Source of the DNA: Planctomycetota bacterium
GTDB taxonomy: Bacteria > Planctomycetota > Planctomycetia > Gemmatales > Gemmataceae
Assembly: GCA_016872605.1 (NCBI GenBank)
Contig: VGZI01000003.1
Span: forward strand, 1-64,000
Direction: 5' to 3'
DNA: 64,000 nucleotides
The position numbers were made by a program, and so were the translations under genes. Under the pieces are notes generated by a model. It was not told where the DNA came from. It searched no databases and was given only the letters and a program-made list of their open reading frames with translations. How positions within the stretch are numbered: position 1 is the first letter of the stretch; each line of letters opens with the position of its first letter. Positions 26,682 through 34,639 of the stretch are shown here, one piece after another.

Positions 26682-28019
26682 TTAGATCAGTTGCCGTACC
26701 GGGCGACCAGTTGGCACCAATTCGATCGGTCGGCCATCCTGGGCACGATACCAGGTGTTGAGTGGAATGCCCAGGGCATGGTAGATGGTGGCGGCCAAAT
26801 CTTGCGGGCGCACCGGCGTATCGACCACGACCTCGGCGCGAGCGTTAGTAGCGCCGACGGTGAGCCCGGTGCGGATGCCGCCGCCGCCCATCGTCGCGAC
26901 GCCGGCGGTCGACCAGTGATCGCGCCCCGCCGACGGATTGACCACTGGCGTTCGGCCGAAATCGCCGAACCAGACGACCAGCGTGTTTTCCAGTAGTCCA
27001 CGCGTGTCCAAATCTGCCAGAAGTGCCGCATAAGCACGATCAAGCCGAGGCAGCAGACGGTCCTTGAGGCTGCGGAAGTTCTGCACGTGTGTGTCCCAAC
27101 CGCCGTCCGTAACCGTCACGAAATGGACACCCGATTCGATCAAACGACGAGCCAATAAGCACGATTGACCCAGCGAATTGCGGCCATACTGATCGCGCAC
27201 GCGGTCGGGTTCTTGGCCCAAATCGAACGCTCGCTTGGCGGCCGGCGATGTGATCAACGCGTGGGCTCGTTCATAGAACGCATCGCGAGCCTGAACCGTC
27301 GCGTTCGCTTCCATTTCACGTTGGTAGCGATCCATTTCCTGCAGCATCGTGTAGCGGCGCTCAAGGCGACGGCGATCGGCTTCGTCCGGGATGCTCAAGT
27401 CGCGAACGCGGAAGTTCGGCGAGCTTGGATCATCGTGGACTTCGAACGGGTTGTATTGATCGCCGAGGAATCCGCCGATGCCGCCGTTGAAGCGGCGATC
27501 GATGGCACGGCCCATCTGCACGAACGGGAACATGCCGTCGCGATAGCCGCGCTCCTTCGCCACCACGGACCCGAAGCACGGGAACGGCAACGCAGGATTG
27601 AAGCGATGGCCGGTCATCATGATGTGATCGGCGACACCGTGGCTGCCGTTCTGCGGATCGTGGCCGCGAATCAGGCTCAACTTGTCGAACTGTTGCGCCA
27701 AGAGCGGAAAGTGCTCGACGATGCGAACGCCCGGCTGGCGGGTCTGGATCGTATTGAACTCGCCGCGAATCTCAAGCGGCGCATCCGGCTTTGGATCAAA
27801 CGTATCGATGTGGCTCGGTCCGCCCTGCATCCACATGAGGATGCAGTTGACGTTGCGGCGATTCTGCGCCGCCGGCGCGTTTTCCTGAGCGACGGCCTGA
27901 GCGCGAAAGAAGTTGGCCAAGGTAAGGCCGAGCGCGGATAATCCGCCAACACGCAGCACATCACGACGGGTGTAACCATCGCAATTGGATGACTTGCCGC
28001 CAAGTGAGAGATCGAGCAT
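26682..28019 (-). CDS. DUF1501 domain-containing secreted protein (second copy)
   Basis: A second DUF1501 protein, 445 residues, with a Tat leader (TRRDVLRVGGLSALGLTLANFF). Motifs match the family: 'CILMWMQGGPSHIDTFDPKP', 'HGVADHIMMTGHRF', 'TVTDGGWDTHVQNF', 'VVWFGDFGRTPVVNPSAGRDHWS' and 'IYHALGI'. It belongs to a different subgroup from the copy at 809 (FGDFGRTP versus LGEMGRTP) and keeps more of the metal-like Asp/His positions. It is a single-gene unit ending near a terminator. The exact activity is unknown. Confidence 0.9.
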   Translation of the reverse strand: MLDLSLGGKSSNCDGYTRRDVLRVGGLSALGLTLANFFRAQAVAQENAPAAQNRRNVNCILMWMQGGPSHIDTFDPKPDAPLEIRGEFNTIQTRQPGVRIVEHFPLLAQQFDKLSLIRGHDPQNGSHGVADHIMMTGHRFNPALPFPCFGSVVAKERGYRDGMFPFVQMGRAIDRRFNGGIGGFLGDQYNPFEVHDDPSSPNFRVRDLSIPDEADRRRLERRYTMLQEMDRYQREMEANATVQARDAFYERAHALITSPAAKRAFDLGQEPDRVRDQYGRNSLGQSCLLARRLIESGVHFVTVTDGGWDTHVQNFRSLKDRLLPRLDRAYAALLADLDTRGLLENTLVVWFGDFGRTPVVNPSAGRDHWSTAGVATMGGGGIRTGLTVGATNARAEVVVDTPVRPQDLAATIYHALGIPLNTWYRAQDGRPIELVPTGRPVRQLI

Positions 28020-28146
28020 GCGTAACCCCCAAGGAAGGCAGGATGGCGGGAGGATTGAGGCAGTCGGGCGGGCGGTGCTTTCTTAACATAAGGCTGACGT
28101 TTTCGGCGCGAAAGTCAATAGGAAAAACCGAATTTCGGCTTGTAGT

Positions 28147-28184
28147 CGTTTAGCGTTCGCACGGCGCCAAACGGGCGCTAAACG
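28147..28184. repeat. Inverted repeat 'cgtttagcgttcgcac', copy 1
   Basis: cgtttagcgttcgcacggcgccaaacgggcgctaaacg. The same family occurs at 63160-63207, with a half-unit near 26655-26680. It is 19 bases upstream of the lyase start. Confidence 0.65.
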
Positions 28185-28202
28185 AATACACAGGTACTCC
28201 CC

Positions 28203-29114
28203 ATGCGTTTCCCCTTGCGTCTGACCGGCCTCGTTGCCGCCCCGCATACGCCGATGAAGCCCGATGGAAGCCTCAATCCTTCGGTAGTATCGGCACAGGC
28301 CGCGCTCTTGCTGGAGTCCGGCGTGCGCGGCGCCTTTGTTTGCGGGACCACGGGGGAAAGCCTATCCCTCACGGTCAGCGAGCGCGTGGCTGTCGCCGAG
28401 GCCTGGTGCGATGCCGTGGCCGGCAAAATGCCGATCGTCGTCCACGTCGGCAGCAACAGTTTGATGGAGGCACGCGTGCTTGCCGCTCATGCGGCTCAGT
28501 GCGGCGTCGATGCGATCGCCGCCATGGCGCCGAGCTTTTTCCGATCGTCGCTGGACGAGTTGATCGCCTATTGCGCGGCGATCACCGAGGCCGCCCCGGA
28601 AACGCCGCTCTATTACTACGACATCCCGACGATGACGCATTTCCCGATTCCGACGGCGCGGTTTCTTGAGCAAGCCGCCAAGGTCATACCCAGCCTGCAT
28701 GGCGTGAAGTACACGAACAACGATCTGGTCACGCTGCAAGAATGCCTGGCTCTGGGAGAATTTGACATCGTCTTCGGCTACGACGAACTCTTGCTCGCTG
28801 GGTTGGCGTTGGGTGTGAACGGGGCGGTCGGCAGCACCTATAACTTTGCCGCTCCGTTGTACCAACGTCTCTTGGCCGCGTTCGCCAACGGCAATCTCAC
28901 GATGGCCCGACAATGTCAGCTGCAGAGCGTCCGCATGATTCGGACGCTGCAAGACTTCGGCTTCGCCCGCGCGTCCAAAGCGATGATGGAGCTCTTGGGA
29001 ATCGACTGCGGCCCAGTGCGATTGCCGCTCAAGCCGATGACGGAGGACGAACTTCGCAACCTGCGCTTACGAGCCTTTGGAATGGAAGGGTTGAGTCGCC
29101 CCATCAGAGCCTGA
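28203..29114 (+). CDS. N-acetylneuraminate lyase-like protein (DapA/NAL superfamily)
   Basis: A class I aldolase of the dihydrodipicolinate synthase/N-acetylneuraminate lyase superfamily; TIM barrel, 303 residues. The Schiff-base lysine is in 'HGVKYTNNDLVTLQE', the catalytic Tyr in 'TPLYYYDIPTMTHFPIP', and the carboxylate-binding loop in 'GAFVCGTTGESLSLTVSERV'. The 'VKYTNND' form and the Y-Y-Y-D-I-P word favour a sialic-acid lyase-like activity over DapA. The neighbouring genes do not form a sialic acid pathway, so the substrate is uncertain. The stop codon is inside a palindromic repeat. Confidence 0.85.
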   Translation: MRFPLRLTGLVAAPHTPMKPDGSLNPSVVSAQAALLLESGVRGAFVCGTTGESLSLTVSERVAVAEAWCDAVAGKMPIVVHVGSNSLMEARVLAAHAAQCGVDAIAAMAPSFFRSSLDELIAYCAAITEAAPETPLYYYDIPTMTHFPIPTARFLEQAAKVIPSLHGVKYTNNDLVTLQECLALGEFDIVFGYDELLLAGLALGVNGAVGSTYNFAAPLYQRLLAAFANGNLTMARQCQLQSVRMIRTLQDFGFARASKAMMELLGIDCGPVRLPLKPMTEDELRNLRLRAFGMEGLSRPIRA

Positions 29115-29162
29115 AGCGTTGGCGAAGAAAGGTCAAACCTTCGCCAACGCTTCAGGCTCTGA
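29104..29162. repeat. Perfect 'tcagagcctgaagcg' hairpin, copy 1
   Basis: Arms tcagagcctgaagcgttggcgaag and cttcgccaacgcttcaggctctga are exact inverted copies with a short loop. The stop codon of the lyase gene (29112-29114) is read from inside the left arm. Confidence 0.9.
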
Positions 29163-29179
29163 GAAGCGATCCGGTGCGA

Positions 29180-29950
29180 TCAGGGCTTCGCTTGCAGTAG
29201 CCAGATGTTGCGGTACTGGACGGGGTTGCCGTGGTCCTGAAGCAAGATCGGTCCGGGAGTGCACGGATCGCCGCCCATGCCGGCGGTAGTGTTGGTGACG
29301 ATCTCTTCCTTGCCATCCTTTTGCTTGCGAACCAGGCGCTGGCGGTCATGGATGATGACGCCGTTGTGAACGACGGTGATAACGCCGGGTTCGGTAACTT
29401 TGCCGTCCGTGCACTTCGGCGCGGTGAAGGAGATGTCGTAAGACTGCCAGACGGTGGGCGCTTTACAAGCGTTGCTAAGGGGTGGGGCGACACTGTAGAT
29501 GCCGCCGCAATCGTTGTCCTTGCTTTTTAGGCCATAGCTATCGAGAACCTGGACTTCGAAGCGCCCCTGGACATACACGCCGCTATTGCCTCGGCCCTGC
29601 CCCTTGGCCGTGGGCATGTAAGGAACGCGGAACTCAACGTGGAGCTTGAATGAGCCGGTGAACTTGTCCTTGGTGATGATATCGCCGCCGCCGGAGACCT
29701 GGGCGATGCCGCCGTCGAGGATCTTCCAGTGCGCCGGCGATTTGCCGTCGCGTTTGACCCAATTGTCGAGCGACTTGCCGTCGAACAGAACGATGGCGCC
29801 CTTCGGCGCCGGCACGCTCGCCATGGCCTGACCGTCAGCCGGCTTGGCCAGTTTCAAGTCGGCTATGCTGCCGTACGGATCCTGAGCCGAGCTGTTGGCG
29901 GCAATGGCAAATGCAACTGCGACCGCGATTAGATAGTGTCGAACCTTCAT
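29180..29950 (-). CDS. Secreted DUF1080 (3-keto-disaccharide hydrolase-like) protein
   Basis: A DUF1080 protein, a concanavalin-like beta sandwich abundant in planctomycetes and linked in other bacteria to 3-keto-disaccharide hydrolysis. ATG 29950 is chosen because 'agggga' precedes it and it opens a signal peptide, MKVRHYLIAVAVAFAIAANSSAQ. Typical motifs are 'AIVLFDGKSLDNWVKRDG', 'DKFTGSFKLHVEFRVPYMP', 'RGNSGVYVQGRFEVQVLDSYG' and 'GPILLQDHGNPVQYRNIW'. The length of 256 residues is normal. A distant paralogue lies at 63214. The substrate here is not known. Confidence 0.9.
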   Translation of the reverse strand: MKVRHYLIAVAVAFAIAANSSAQDPYGSIADLKLAKPADGQAMASVPAPKGAIVLFDGKSLDNWVKRDGKSPAHWKILDGGIAQVSGGGDIITKDKFTGSFKLHVEFRVPYMPTAKGQGRGNSGVYVQGRFEVQVLDSYGLKSKDNDCGGIYSVAPPLSNACKAPTVWQSYDISFTAPKCTDGKVTEPGVITVVHNGVIIHDRQRLVRKQKDGKEEIVTNTTAGMGGDPCTPGPILLQDHGNPVQYRNIWLLQAKP

Positions 29951-29973
29951 AGAGTCCCCTTTGAGGATGGTTT

Positions 29974-30033
29974 TCAGAGCCTGAAGCGTTAGCGAAAGTG
30001 GGCCCAACTCTTCGCTTACGCTTCAGGCTCTGA
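29974..30033. repeat. 'tcagagcctgaagcg' hairpin, copy 2
   Basis: Near-perfect arms around gggccc. The last codons of the HD-domain gene (protein ending SEPEA) are encoded by the right arm, so the repeat has been taken into coding sequence. Confidence 0.85.
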
Positions 30034-30597
30034 TGTTTGACCTTGCGGTAGGCATAACTCCGCGGCGTGCGGCTTCATCGCGTCAATCACGAATTGTATA
30101 TGCTCCGTGAGATCGACGCCGAACTCAGCCGCGCCGCGAAGGATATCCTCCCGATTGACGGTTCGGGCGAAGCCTTTGGATTTCATTTTCTTTTTCACGC
30201 TGGAAGCGGTCATGTCGGTGATGCCGCCGGGGCGAACAAGCGCGGTCGCGGTGATGAAGCCGGCCAATTCATCGCAGGCGTACAGCGCCTTGTCGACGAG
30301 GTGGACGCGCGGGTAATCGGTCAGGTAGTCGGCATGCGACAGGATCGCGTAAATGACTTCCTCGGGATAACCGTGCCGGCGGAGAATTTCCGAGCCCTTG
30401 AGCGGATGATCGGGCGGATTGGGCCAGCGTTCGTAGTCGAAGTCATGCAAGAGGCCGACGATGCCCCAGAGTTCCTCGTCGGCGGAATGCTTGCGGGCGT
30501 AGGCGCGCATGGCGATTTCGACGGCCTGCATGTGCCGAACCAGGCCCGGATCGGTGACGAATTCGTTGAGCAATTGGAAGGCGTCGCGGCGGTTCAT
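30016..30597 (-). CDS. HD domain-containing protein
   Basis: A single HD-domain phosphohydrolase-like protein of 193 residues. The metal motif runs H...HD...H...D: 'LVRHMQAVEIAMRAYA', 'WGIVGLLHDFDYERWPNPPDHPLKG', 'AILSHADYL' and 'ALYACDELAGFI'. This matches the small YfbR/HDIG-type group often annotated as 'HDIG domain hydrolase'. It should be cytosolic, with no signal or membrane part. The C-terminal few residues come from a palindromic repeat and are unlikely to be important. The substrate is unknown. Confidence 0.85.
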   Translation of the reverse strand: MNRRDAFQLLNEFVTDPGLVRHMQAVEIAMRAYARKHSADEELWGIVGLLHDFDYERWPNPPDHPLKGSEILRRHGYPEEVIYAILSHADYLTDYPRVHLVDKALYACDELAGFITATALVRPGGITDMTASSVKKKMKSKGFARTVNREDILRGAAEFGVDLTEHIQFVIDAMKPHAAELCLPQGQTSEPEA

Positions 30598-30828
30598 GGG
30601 AAGAGCGCTTGATTCGCTGGGCTATCCGCGGCCCAAGAAAATACGCCGTCTGGGCCATGGATTGGCGGCAATTTCCAAAAAAACGGCTGGACAGCGTGAT
30701 ATTACTTGTTAACGTGCCGTTTTCGTAGCATGGTAATTATAGAGACTGGGCGCAAAGCGAGCGCGCTGTGGGGCGTATCGTTCCAAATCCTGTCGATGAT
30801 GGGCGACCCGGTGTGCCTGCTGCTCGCC

Positions 30829-30858
30829 TTGGCGAAATCGCCGGCGATTACCTATAAT
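30829..30858 (+). promoter_or_regulatory. Candidate sigma-70 promoter for the PP2C gene
   Basis: TTGGCG at 30829-30834, an 18-base spacer and a perfect TATAAT at 30853-30858. The ribosome site 'gaggga' and ATG 30883 follow within 30 bases, leaving a very short leader. Confidence 0.55.
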
Positions 30859-30882
30859 GCTCAAATCCCGCCTGAGGGACCA

Positions 30883-31668
30883 ATGGAACGGACCGGAGTC
30901 GGAGTCGCCGTGGAGCCCGGAGCCAATCGCATGCCGGACCTCGTTTTGCGCGTGGGAAGCCGATCCGCCCAGGGTGTGCGTTCCAATAATGAAGACAGTT
31001 TCGTCGTTGACCTGCCGCAACGTCTCTTCGTTGTCGCCGACGGCATGGGCGGCCAGGAACGCGGCGAAGTCGCCAGCACCATGGCGGTCGAGATCATTCC
31101 GCGGGCAGTTCACGCCCGGCTGGCCAGCAACGAACCCGCCGACCAGGCCCTGCTCTACGCCATGAAGGAAGCCAATGCGTTGATCGTCGAGGCGGGCCAA
31201 AGCCAGCCCGAAGGCCGCCGCATGGGCACGACCGCCGTCGTCGCCCTCCAGCACAACGGTCAGGTCTTCATCTCAAGCCTGGGCGATAGCCGGGCCTACT
31301 TGATTCGCGGCCACGACGTGCATCAGCTGACGGTCGATCATTCCGTCGCGCAAGCTCTCGTTGCCACCGGGGCGCTGACGCGCGAAGAAGCACGCTTCAG
31401 CCCGTATCAGCATGTACTGCACAAGTTCTTGGGCTGCTCCGAGTTGAACGGAGCGACGGAAGTGCATCCGTTTACTCCCGAGCCCGGAGATCGGCTCCTG
31501 CTCGCCACCGACGGCATGACCAATCACATCAGCGAAGAAGACCTCCGCATCGGCCCGACGCTCTTTCCCAACCCGCAAGACTGGGTCGACCATCTCGTCC
31601 AGAAAGCACTCGATCACGGCTCACGCGACAACGTTACCGGCATCGTCATCGCTTTCGAAGAGCGGTGA
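30883..31668 (+). CDS. PP2C-type Ser/Thr protein phosphatase
   Basis: A PPM/PP2C phosphatase, a metal-dependent enzyme that reverses Hanks-type kinase phosphorylation. The start at 30883 fits the ribosome site and promoter; the ORF-track start at 30706 lies upstream of both. Motifs: 'GSRSAQGVRSNNEDSFVVD', 'LFVVADGMGGQERGEVAS' (metal Asp and Gly), 'MGTTAVVALQHNGQVFISSLGDSRAYLI', 'DRLLLATDGMTNHI' and 'GSRDNVTGIVIAF' (final metal Asp). The catalytic domain fills the whole 261-residue protein. A kinase lies 9 kb away at 40118 but not in the same operon. Confidence 0.93.
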   Translation: MERTGVGVAVEPGANRMPDLVLRVGSRSAQGVRSNNEDSFVVDLPQRLFVVADGMGGQERGEVASTMAVEIIPRAVHARLASNEPADQALLYAMKEANALIVEAGQSQPEGRRMGTTAVVALQHNGQVFISSLGDSRAYLIRGHDVHQLTVDHSVAQALVATGALTREEARFSPYQHVLHKFLGCSELNGATEVHPFTPEPGDRLLLATDGMTNHISEEDLRIGPTLFPNPQDWVDHLVQKALDHGSRDNVTGIVIAFEER

Positions 31669-31704
31669 TGCCCACACTTGCTTGCGCTTCGTGCTCAATC
31701 CCTG

Positions 31705-32574
31705 TCACGCCAAGCCGAGATTCCGTAGCACCTCCGCGCTCGACGGCACGCGATTCAAACAGTAGAAGTGAAAGCCTGCCACCCTCGGCATGAGCTTCGC
31801 GCAGAGCTCCGTGCACACCTCGACGCCCAACTTGCGCACCGATTCATCGTCCTCGGCGAATTGCTCGATCTTCTTGCGAATCGGGCTCGGCAACTTGGAT
31901 CCGCATAAGCTCGTGAAGCGTTTGATCTGAGCCGCGTTCAAAAACGGCAAGATACCGGGAACGATCGGAACCTTGATGTTGCGCTTGTTGCGCAAGTAGT
32001 CCTCCATGTCGAGAAAATCGCTCCAGTCGTAGAAGAGCTGGGTGATGAGAAACTCCGCGCCGGCTTCTACCTTCTGGGCAGCGATGTCCCAATCGGCATG
32101 CTTGAAACGCGCCTCGACGTGGCCCTCCGGGTAACACGCCGCGCCGATGCTGATTTGCGATCGGCCGCGGATAAAGCGAATCAAATCGGTGGCGTAGGAG
32201 AAGCCCCCTTCGACCGCCTGGAAGGTCGGCTGATCTTTGGGCGGATCGCCTCGCAGCGCAAGCACATTCTCGAAGCCGAGTTTGAGAATCTCGTCGAGAA
32301 AATTGCCGAGCATGCCCTGCGTGGAGCCGACGCAGGTGAGATGGGGCATCGATTCGGTCCCGTGCTGCTCGCGAATGCGTTGGACGATGCGCGTGGTCGT
32401 GTCGCGGGTGCTGCCGCCGGCGCCGTAGGTGACCGAGATAAACGCCGGTTTGAGTTGCTTCAGCCCCGGCACCGTGTCGCGAAACAGCACGGCCTCGGCT
32501 TCGTCGTTTTTCGGAGGAAAGAACTCAAACGAAATTGTCGGATTCGGGCTGTCATACAAGTCGCGAATTCGCAA
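31705..32574 (-). CDS. metF: Methylenetetrahydrofolate reductase
   Basis: Reduces 5,10-methylene-THF to 5-methyl-THF for methionine synthesis; FAD-binding TIM barrel. Family words: 'PTISFEFFPPKNDEAE', 'FISVTYGAGGSTRDTT', 'MPHLTCVG', 'NVLALRGDPPKDQPTF', 'EAGAEFLITQLFYDWSDF' and 'PIVPGILPFLNAAQIKRFTSLCGSKLP'. The catalytic Glu is in 'FEFFPPK', as in E. coli MetF. At 289 residues it is the short bacterial form without the regulatory domain. It stands alone on this strand, with a palindrome (32587) just upstream. Confidence 0.95.
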   Translation of the reverse strand: MRIRDLYDSPNPTISFEFFPPKNDEAEAVLFRDTVPGLKQLKPAFISVTYGAGGSTRDTTTRIVQRIREQHGTESMPHLTCVGSTQGMLGNFLDEILKLGFENVLALRGDPPKDQPTFQAVEGGFSYATDLIRFIRGRSQISIGAACYPEGHVEARFKHADWDIAAQKVEAGAEFLITQLFYDWSDFLDMEDYLRNKRNIKVPIVPGILPFLNAAQIKRFTSLCGSKLPSPIRKKIEQFAEDDESVRKLGVEVCTELCAKLMPRVAGFHFYCLNRVPSSAEVLRNLGLA

Positions 32575-32586
32575 GGCAACACCTGA

Positions 32587-32651
32587 GTAGGGTGCGTGAA
32601 ACGCACCATTTTGGGTTGGATGCTAGGCAAGGTGCGTTTCACGCACCCGAC
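32587..32651. repeat. Inverted repeat 'gtagggtgcgtgaaacgcaccat', copy 2
   Basis: gtagggtgcgtgaaacgcaccat...aaggtgcgtttcacgcaccc. Same family as 22365-22431. It lies in the divergent gap between metF and the SMP-30 gene. Confidence 0.8.
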
Positions 32652-32719
32652 AGTATTTTATGGGAAATCAGCAATGGCGACGGTATCATGCCTACACCAT
32701 TACTTTCGGAGGATCTGCC

Positions 32720-33721
32720 ATGTTTCGGTCCGCGTTGACAGTCCTTGTGGTCCTGGGTGCGAGCGGCCTGGCACTCTCCGGCGGCGACGAGCCAAAGGTC
32801 GAAACCGCCGCCACCGTCTGTTTCCTCGAAGGCCCCGCGGTCGACGCCGACGGCAACGTCTTCTTCAGCGACATTGCTGGAAATCGCATCATGAAGATGG
32901 ATTCCAAGGGGGCGCTCAGCGTTTGGCGGGCCGATTCGGGACGCACCAACGGAAACTGCTTTGACGGGAAAGGCCGACTCATCTCTTGCGAAGGCGGCGA
33001 GCAGGGCGTCGGCCGACGACGCATCGTCCGCACCGATATGAAGACCGGCAAGATCACTGTGCTCACCGACAAATACCTCGGTCTGCGTTACAACGCTCCC
33101 AACGATGTCTGCGTTGACACCAAAGGTCGCGTTTGGTTCACAGATCCGTATTACGGGACCGACCGTACCCATCTCGAAATGGATGTCGAAGGCGTCTATC
33201 GCATCGATCAAGTCCCAGTCCCCGCGGAAATCGAAGCGTGGGCGACGACACGCGTCCTGTCGCAAAAAGAAATTCAGCGACCCAACGGCATCGCCATCAC
33301 CCCCGACGATAAAACCCTCTATGTTGTCGACAGCCATCCCAAGCCTGGCGGTAATCGCAAAATCTGGGCCTTCGACGTCGCCGACAACGGCGCGCTCTCC
33401 AAGCAACGCCTCGTTTACGACTTCGGCAAAGGCCGCGGCGGCGATGGCATGAAACTTGACATGGAGGGGAACCTCTGGGTCACCGCCGGCATCTCCGTCA
33501 AGCGAGGCCCCGGCGAAACCCTGGACAACCCGCCAGGCGTCTATGTCATCTCGCCCCAAGGCAAGTTGCTCAAGCGCCTCCCGATTCCGGAAAATCTCAT
33601 CACCAACCTAGCCTTCGGCGGCCCGGAACGCAAGACGCTATACGTGACGGCGGGCAAGACCGTGTACCGCATTCAGACCAGCGTGTCGGGGTACGCCCTA
33701 TATCCGGCGATCAGCAAATGA
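32720..33721 (+). CDS. Secreted SMP-30/gluconolactonase-like protein
   Basis: A six-bladed propeller of the SGL family (gluconolactonase/regucalcin-like), which typically opens sugar lactones with a bound divalent metal. The start at ATG 32720 follows 'cggagga' and gives a signal peptide MFRSALTVLVVLGASGLALSG. Motifs: 'CFLEGPAVDADGNVFFSDIAG' with the metal Glu, 'YNAPNDVCVDTKGRVWFTDPYYG' with Asn/Asp ligands, 'RPNGIAITPDDKTLYVVDSHP' and 'DGMKLDMEGNLWVTAG'. The length of 333 residues is typical. The physiological lactone is unknown. Confidence 0.9.
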   Translation: MFRSALTVLVVLGASGLALSGGDEPKVETAATVCFLEGPAVDADGNVFFSDIAGNRIMKMDSKGALSVWRADSGRTNGNCFDGKGRLISCEGGEQGVGRRRIVRTDMKTGKITVLTDKYLGLRYNAPNDVCVDTKGRVWFTDPYYGTDRTHLEMDVEGVYRIDQVPVPAEIEAWATTRVLSQKEIQRPNGIAITPDDKTLYVVDSHPKPGGNRKIWAFDVADNGALSKQRLVYDFGKGRGGDGMKLDMEGNLWVTAGISVKRGPGETLDNPPGVYVISPQGKLLKRLPIPENLITNLAFGGPERKTLYVTAGKTVYRIQTSVSGYALYPAISK

Positions 33722-33730
33722 CCCGTTTGG

Positions 33731-33752
33731 CCCCGCCTCGAAGAGGCGGACG
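33731..33752. repeat. 'ccccgcctcgaagaggcgg' half-repeat
   Basis: A short palindrome after the SMP-30 stop, of the family seen in full at 8438-8500. Confidence 0.5.
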
Positions 33753-33759
33753 GTCAACT

Positions 33760-34141
33760 GATGGCACGGATAAAGAGAAAAGAGATCAATTGGACAGCGC
33801 CACTTTTGAAGCCCTGCGACGCCTGCGTACGGCGAACGAGCGTTGCTCACACTGGTTCCCGGTTTCGTTGCATTTCGGAAGGGGGGGCTGAGTGTGTGCG
33901 TGCAACGAATGCGCGCACGTGCTCTTTACTAAAGGAGTTACGTACCAAAAATGCGTTGCAGGGTGTTGGCCAAATTGAAAAAATGGCGCTGTCCAATTAA
34001 GGAAGTAGGAAAAGCACAAGAGAGTTGGCCTGTTCCGTATCTCCACGCTGCCGGTTGGTCACGGCCGTTTCCGTATCGCGTATCCGTGCGATCAGGTAAT
34101 CCGTGGTTGGTTCTTGATGTTCGCGGCTCAGCCGCGCTAGG
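33760..34141. repeat. Composite ~382-bp repeat containing the inverted-repeat element, copy 2
   Basis: The core 33789-33997 is bounded by ATTGGACAGCGCCAC and GGCGCTGTCCAAT and is an inverted copy of the elements at 10208 and 54249. Similarity to the copy at 54104-54490 extends beyond the core on both sides: 'ggcacggata..gaaaagagatca' on the left, and about 140 bp on the right including 'ccgtttccgtatcgcgtatccgtgcgatcaggtaatccgtggttgg' (split here by small changes) and the palindrome 'gcggctcagccgcgctagg'. No gene is supported inside. Confidence 0.8.
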
Positions 34142-34147
34142 CTCCCG

Positions 34148-34531
34148 GTGGTTCTTATTTCTGTCGAGTGGGCCGAGAAGTTTCGAAAAAAGGATCCCTG
34201 TAAGTTGCATGGCGTTCCATTGATCTACTCTTTTTATCCAACGCCTAAGATGACAGCACATTCTGGTGTATTCACTATCCATGCCTTTCCGTGGACCGAT
34301 CTACGGACTCCAAAGGCGAATGAGTACAAACTCAGCCACTGCGATATCGAATGCGGCGGCAGGTACGTTGTCCCGGCGTGCGACAAGCCGCAAATCCTCG
34401 CAAGTCTAGAGCGTCTTGGCGTCAATTCCCGTACGCTCATGGTAGACCTTGCCGGAATTGCAGAAGGGCTTTGGCGCTGTGAGTTGCCGAGGGACAACCA
34501 AGACGAACGAAAAAGACGCGGCTTGGTTTAG
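34148..34531 (+). pseudogene. C-terminal fragment of an FRG-domain protein
   Basis: From about residue 20 the ORF resembles the end of FRG-domain proteins, whose consensus runs 'R...QxGxFTIHP...I...P...KxxIxxxLxxLGIxxxTLFPDLDGxA'. Here it reads 'MTAHSGVFTIHAFPW', 'RYVVPACDKPQILASLERLGVNSRTLMVDLAGIAEGLW'. The N-terminal part with the FRG signature (Phe-Arg-Gly and the 'LLDWT' region) is absent; the composite repeat ends exactly where the fragment begins. GC content is visibly lower than in neighbours. It could be expressed as a short protein but is more likely a remnant. Confidence 0.5.
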
Positions 34532-34639
34532 TAAACACGACAACTGAGTTCGAAATGATGAAGTGCTTGTGTCGTTTAGTTTACTGTTTAAGTTAATCGC
34601 TTCGCTGCGCAATCGAGCGATGTCCCTTCGCAATGTCCT

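Noticed and set aside
33786-34046. Similar peptides (VTPLVKSTCA(H/Y)SLHAHT) in the repeat copies at 33786, 54199 and 10258
   Set aside because: The peptide similarity follows from DNA identity of the repeat; indels among copies break the frame elsewhere and starts are not conserved, so coding is not supported.
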